64,000 nt of DNA from Typha latifolia (taxonomy: Eukaryota > Streptophyta > Magnoliopsida > Poales > Typhaceae). The notes beneath the pieces were generated by a model. The model did not search any database and was not told the origin of the DNA. It saw only the letters and a program-made list of their open reading frames with translations. Below are positions 59,677 through 64,000 of the stretch, piece by piece. Positions within the stretch are counted from its first letter, which is position 1. The number at the start of each line of letters is the position of its first letter. Both the position numbers and the translations under genes were made by a program. The DNA is taken from contig CM034105.1 of the NCBI GenBank assembly GCA_019914945.1, positions 3,224,001 to 3,288,000 of the forward strand, given 5' to 3'.

Positions 59677-62600
59677 GCTTTCTCATGGACGCCGGCCCCA
59701 CTCAAACGTAGTAATTATGACCATCTTCTGAGTCTCTTATGCCGGTCTTTAATAAATATTTATGACGACCGAGTGGGGTGAGACCGAGTGGACAAGTCCA
59801 GAATCGACCGCGACGCCTACGGGCTACGAGACCGAACAAAATTTACGTTTGTAAAGAGACCGACACAACGCGACGAACGACGACGAGTGGATGGAATCTT
59901 TCGTGCCGGGTCCACTTGTACAGTTTAGTTCCATAAATACAGTCGCTTCAGTTGTACTAAATTTCAGCTAACCTAATTGGAAATTTTGACCTATTTAGAC
60001 TCATTTTATTTTATTTTTATACTGAAATTCACTTTTCAATTTTAGTTCAGTATTTCTATCGTCACGTAATTTTTTATCTTAATTATTAAAAAGCTAAACT
60101 AAAAAAATTTATATACATAAAACACGAATTAATTTAGCATTTTTATTTATAACTACAGTGAATTAAATATTATTTAATAATAAGTTTAACGGATAGTCTA
60201 TTTTAATTTTTAAAAAAATAGAAGAGGACTAGTTTGGTCAAAAACTCACGTACTCGAGGCTAGATAACTCCACCTAGTTACCGAAGTAATAATTTTTTTA
60301 GTTTGTGTCACTTTACTTCTTTATACTTATATTCAAACTAAGATTATTAATCTTATTATTATATTTAATTAATATAAAATTAAATGTGAAGATAATTATT
60401 AGAGTAAAAGTTATAAATAATTGAATAACATTTCTATTATTCTCACTAAAATTGCTATAGGAAAAAAGAAGAAAATAAACTAGATTTTTCTCGCAAATCA
60501 TGACGAAGTGAGCTGGTCAAATCTAAAGCAGAGTAATTCTACTACTTAAACCTATTGCAAGCTTTATCAAGCCAACAAGAATTGCTTCAGAAAAAGCTCG
60601 CTTCTTGACTACGCAGATTCACAAGACCTGTCATTAAATTCTTTGGATAATGAGAAATAAATTGTCAGCTGTATTATAAACTAATTGATCAAATCCAAGG
60701 GCAATACTTAATAAACAAAAGACAATACCGTTTGCTATCTAGTTAAATGCTATTGAAGCATTCCTGAGAAAAATGTGCAGTAAACATTTATCAGACCCTA
60801 CCTTAATATAATAAAGAAAACATGATTCTTTATCTCATCAACATTGAAATATATTGCCATATGGAGCATTCAAAATTAAGTTTCCCTCGAGCAAGATACT
60901 CGAAGAAGGCAAAAGAAACTTCTGTAATGCCCTTGCAAATGGTTCCTTGGATAAATTACTGATGCATCTTTCTCAGGCCTTTGCATTGTGCTACCTCCTC
61001 AAGTTTTTTCGATAGTTGCTACCAATATAGACCATTCACCAGGGAGTGTGCAACTGCCCACATATTTGCCGCCGAGCCAGAGCTGACCCTGCTTGACATA
61101 AAGAGCACCAGAAGTGAATTCTCAATTAATGAAAATTGAGAACCTATTAATATCCATAAAAGAGAGATATCCGATTGAATTAAACTCCCTTAACCACTCT
61201 CCAGGTTGTTGAAAGAGTAGAGTATAAATATCCTATAAACTGAAAGGATTTACTGTATGGAATCAACTAATTATGAAACCAGATAAAATCAAGGAAAGAA
61301 CTGTGCATCTTTATACCAAATTGCATACTGCACTTTAATCACCTATCAACAGCATTACTAAGACACTACAATTTTGAGTTTACCGCCATGTCCAAACATT
61401 TAAACACTTTGTTGAGCTTTGAACAGCTTGATACACTTGAGATTCCTATTCAATTTAAACTACCAAAATTATTATCTTAACACTGTCACTTCTGATTCTG
61501 ATCCTTCGGTAAGAAAAACTCACAATTGTGAATAGAGCAAAGATTCTACAAATTTACATGAAGTGACCAAGATATCATTCTGTGCGCTATGGCTAAACAG
61601 GCGTATCAATATACATGCATATTATGTATGCACAAATAAAATGCAAAATACACCATTATCCCAACCCAAAATTTTCAAGGTTCCCTGTCCCAGTCGCATT
61701 GCTTGTCAATCATTTCATGTTGACTGTGGCCCACAGAATACTGGTATGCATGGGTGTTAGAGATATCCCAAACATCCAAAACCCAATGTTTTGGGCACAA
61801 CAAGCTGAAAAGCATTTGAAAATCAGATAAATGAAAATTTATCCATCCATGCATTTGACCTAAAAGACTTGCATGGTTTGCTCCTACTCTTCTAAAATAT
61901 TAGTCAATTAAACATTTGACTTTGACTAAGCCCATGAAGCATATTATCGATGAACATAATAGAATATATTAACCAATAAGGGCGTTCCTTTTTGGGGATA
62001 TAAATCTACAAATAGCTTATAGTTTACATGATATTCTAGCAAACATAGCTTACAATAATCAAATGTTTGACTTAGATTATCATATAATATTGAGGCATAT
62101 TGTTCCTTATTTATGAAACAAATAAGCATGTCAAAATATTCCGGCCTTTTACAAAAAAAGCATCCTATGCACCACTTGACCTTAAGAGCTACATCAACAC
62201 AGACTAGTTTGTTTCTAGTGATGTCTACAACCAAAATACTAGCACAGACTCATCTGATCCATTAAAATTCGGTAGCTTGTTGTTATGGTCTCATATTTGA
62301 TTTTTTAAAAGACATCAGATAAAGCAGATGAAATAAGACTGAGCAAAGTTTCCAGCTAGTTATATCCTAACCAATGACAAACTTGATGGATTAAAAGCAC
62401 CAAGAATAGCATTATACATGAACCTGAACAATATTGAGAGAGATGGGACAAAATGCTTGAGGAATTTTTACCCTTTCAATCCATATTATTGTCCAGTTCT
62501 CTGAGAAGTACATACTCAACTAGAGATATTAACCTCCGAATATGTAACTGAATCGGATTCGATCGGATATATACAAAAGCGAACCTAACTCAGATTCAGA

Positions 62601-64000
62601 GTGGATTCAATAATGGATAACTTGGATCCAATTACACCCTTAGGTGACACCGATGGATAGGCAGCTAAAAGTAGTGAAGTATCTCCTTCTGTTCCCTTCA
62701 AATGGTAGGTAATTGACCAATTAGAAGGGCTTCAAGCACATGAATTGCTTTCATAATTAGAAATTTGGAAATGAATCGAGAAAAGAGGGTTTAGGCCTTT
62801 ATAAGGGATTAAAGTTAGGGAATTAGCATATCCTTTCCCTAAAAAGTTTAATTGGAAAAGGTGAACCCTTATCTCTTGCCTAGATTGCAATTTTCTACTT
62901 TTAAAGCTTCAGTTAACTAATTCGAGTTATTAGCCAAGGATGCGCCGCCAAGGCGTGAAAGCTTCACCCCTATTAGTGAAAAGGCTCTTTTATGAGTCGC
63001 ACCTTTGACCACTTGCGTACAAGAGGGAAATCATTACCATGAAAATAAGTTCCCTTTCTCATGTATACATTTTTTTCTCCTATTCCTTAAACATGTTAAG
63101 AGAAGCAAGCGGAGGGCCATAAAACAACGCACACAAAAATACAGGTGGAAATGACAAAGAATGTTAAAACTATATTCTTTTTTACAGAGAAGAGCAACCC
63201 ATACCTTGGTAGTGTTGTGCGTTCAAGTTTGTTGGAAGGATCTTATTATCATGTAATATTCATCAAAATTATTGACGGTTATCCTCCGGCCTGTGTTACT
63301 CTCAGGTCTTTGTCTTATTAGGATTATGATTAGGAAGACTACAATTCTATGTGTATATCTTACTTACCCCATCATAATATTAGGCACACCAGTCCAAAGG
63401 AGAAATATGATATGGTTACAAACAAAAGTCTATAATTGTCTTTTTTACTCAAAATTTCCCTTGATCTAGGTCACATCTGATTAGGTGTGGACTTCAAGTT
63501 TGCTCCTTGGTTGCATAATTATAATTGTAACTTGCAGGACAAAATGCTAGCTCCTAATTAGCTATAGAGGTTTCACAAATGACAGCCTCCTTGCCAAAAA
63601 CCTTGTACTCCAAAAGTTAACACCAACAATTATGGGATTGGCATTAATAGTTCCAACCATGTGATAAGACTCCGTCCTTCCTCTTAATCAAGTTTACTCA
63701 ACTCAGAGTTAGGGCAATATAACTTCAATTCTTTTTTCACAATCATAGGAAGCCATTGTACCAGACACCTAGTTGCCACCATTACAAACAACACATTAAG
63801 ATCTCACACTGATAGAATCATAGATCCCCTCTCTAAAGTCATACTTCACTGCATAACTTAATATTTCATCCATTTCAATATGTTAGATATACGATATTGA
63901 TTGTCATATTGCAAGTTTTCGCATTTTTATTTTCCCCTCCTTGAGGCATGTGATTTTAACCTATGTATAAACTATTTGAAATCTTACTGTTTTTAATATC
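59677..64000. other. Gene-free stretch to the window edge
   Basis: No confident gene. AT-rich, with short open frames lacking motifs. One exon-like candidate at 60999-61088 (minus) is listed separately. If real, the rest of this stretch could be introns of a gene extending beyond 64000, but I see no second exon. Confidence 0.4.
60999..61088 (-). other. Exon-like open segment, possible last exon of an unidentified gene
   Basis: After a CAG acceptor-like site at 61091-61089, a frame reads GQLWLGGKYVGSCTLPGEW and ends in TGA. A second frame over the same bases (SSGSAANMWAVAHSLVNG) is also open, so the sequence does not settle which is real. Local GC is higher than the flanks. The family is not recognised. 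Confidence 0.15.

Noticed and set aside
62930..62960. Sequence starting 'tagccaaggatg', resembling miR169
   Set aside because: Only the first 12 bases match. The rest diverges, and no complementary arm is visible nearby.

Overview
This is plant nuclear DNA. It is AT-rich and intron-bearing, with many (CT)n, (TA)n and (GA)n microsatellites. The gene families are plant-specific: Dof, VQ, LHW-type bHLH, PUB U-box E3 ligases, PLS-class PPR proteins, an IDA-like peptide, an ALMT and proline-rich wall proteins. GC-rich single-exon genes (both U-box genes, Dof) sit in AT-rich surroundings, which suggests a monocot. That is an inference, and the species cannot be named from sequence alone.

Layout. 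0-7 kb: the first coding exon of a probable NC/LRAT-domain protein on the minus strand (86-105); a Tourist-like MITE (550-723); a three-exon HDA8-type histone deacetylase (2292-5077, minus); and a 5'-truncated ALMT remnant that keeps only the soluble tail (6211-7014, minus). 7-12 kb: gene-poor, with microsatellites and a 7-bp tandem repeat. 12-20 kb: a ten-exon LHW-family bHLH gene (12251-17629, plus) with an upstream ORF in its leader, convergent with a PUB22/23/24-type U-box gene (18723-19958, minus). 20-33 kb: mostly gene-poor, with one Dof gene (25474-26319, minus). 33-44 kb: a VQ-motif gene (33139-33828, plus), a second MITE, a decayed WDR44-like WD40 pseudogene, an IDA-like peptide gene (39607-39837, minus) and a PUB27-29-type U-box gene (41593-42834, plus). 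44-52 kb: two PPR genes head-to-head with start codons separated by 10 bp (44488-46542 minus; 46553-48217 plus), then an eight-exon ATG1t-like kinase (49093-51480, minus). 52-60 kb: a tandem array of two proline-rich cell-wall protein genes plus a third unit that kept only its promoter-side sequence. 60-64 kb: no confident gene.

The genes do not form one pathway. Several belong to signalling and stress/immunity families (PUB22/23/24-like, VQ/MKS1-like, IDL, PUB27-29-like). The two PPRs are predicted organellar RNA-editing factors. The proline-rich pair would be secreted to the wall.

The points that most deserve a second look are: the PPR pair whose promoters must lie inside each other's coding sequence; the proline-rich array with an orphan promoter copy and a compensated frameshift in copy 2; an HRD-to-HCD change in the ATG1t-like kinase; a His-to-Gln change in the IDA-like peptide core; and the ALMT tail without a channel. 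I found no clear evidence of a wholly new biological system.
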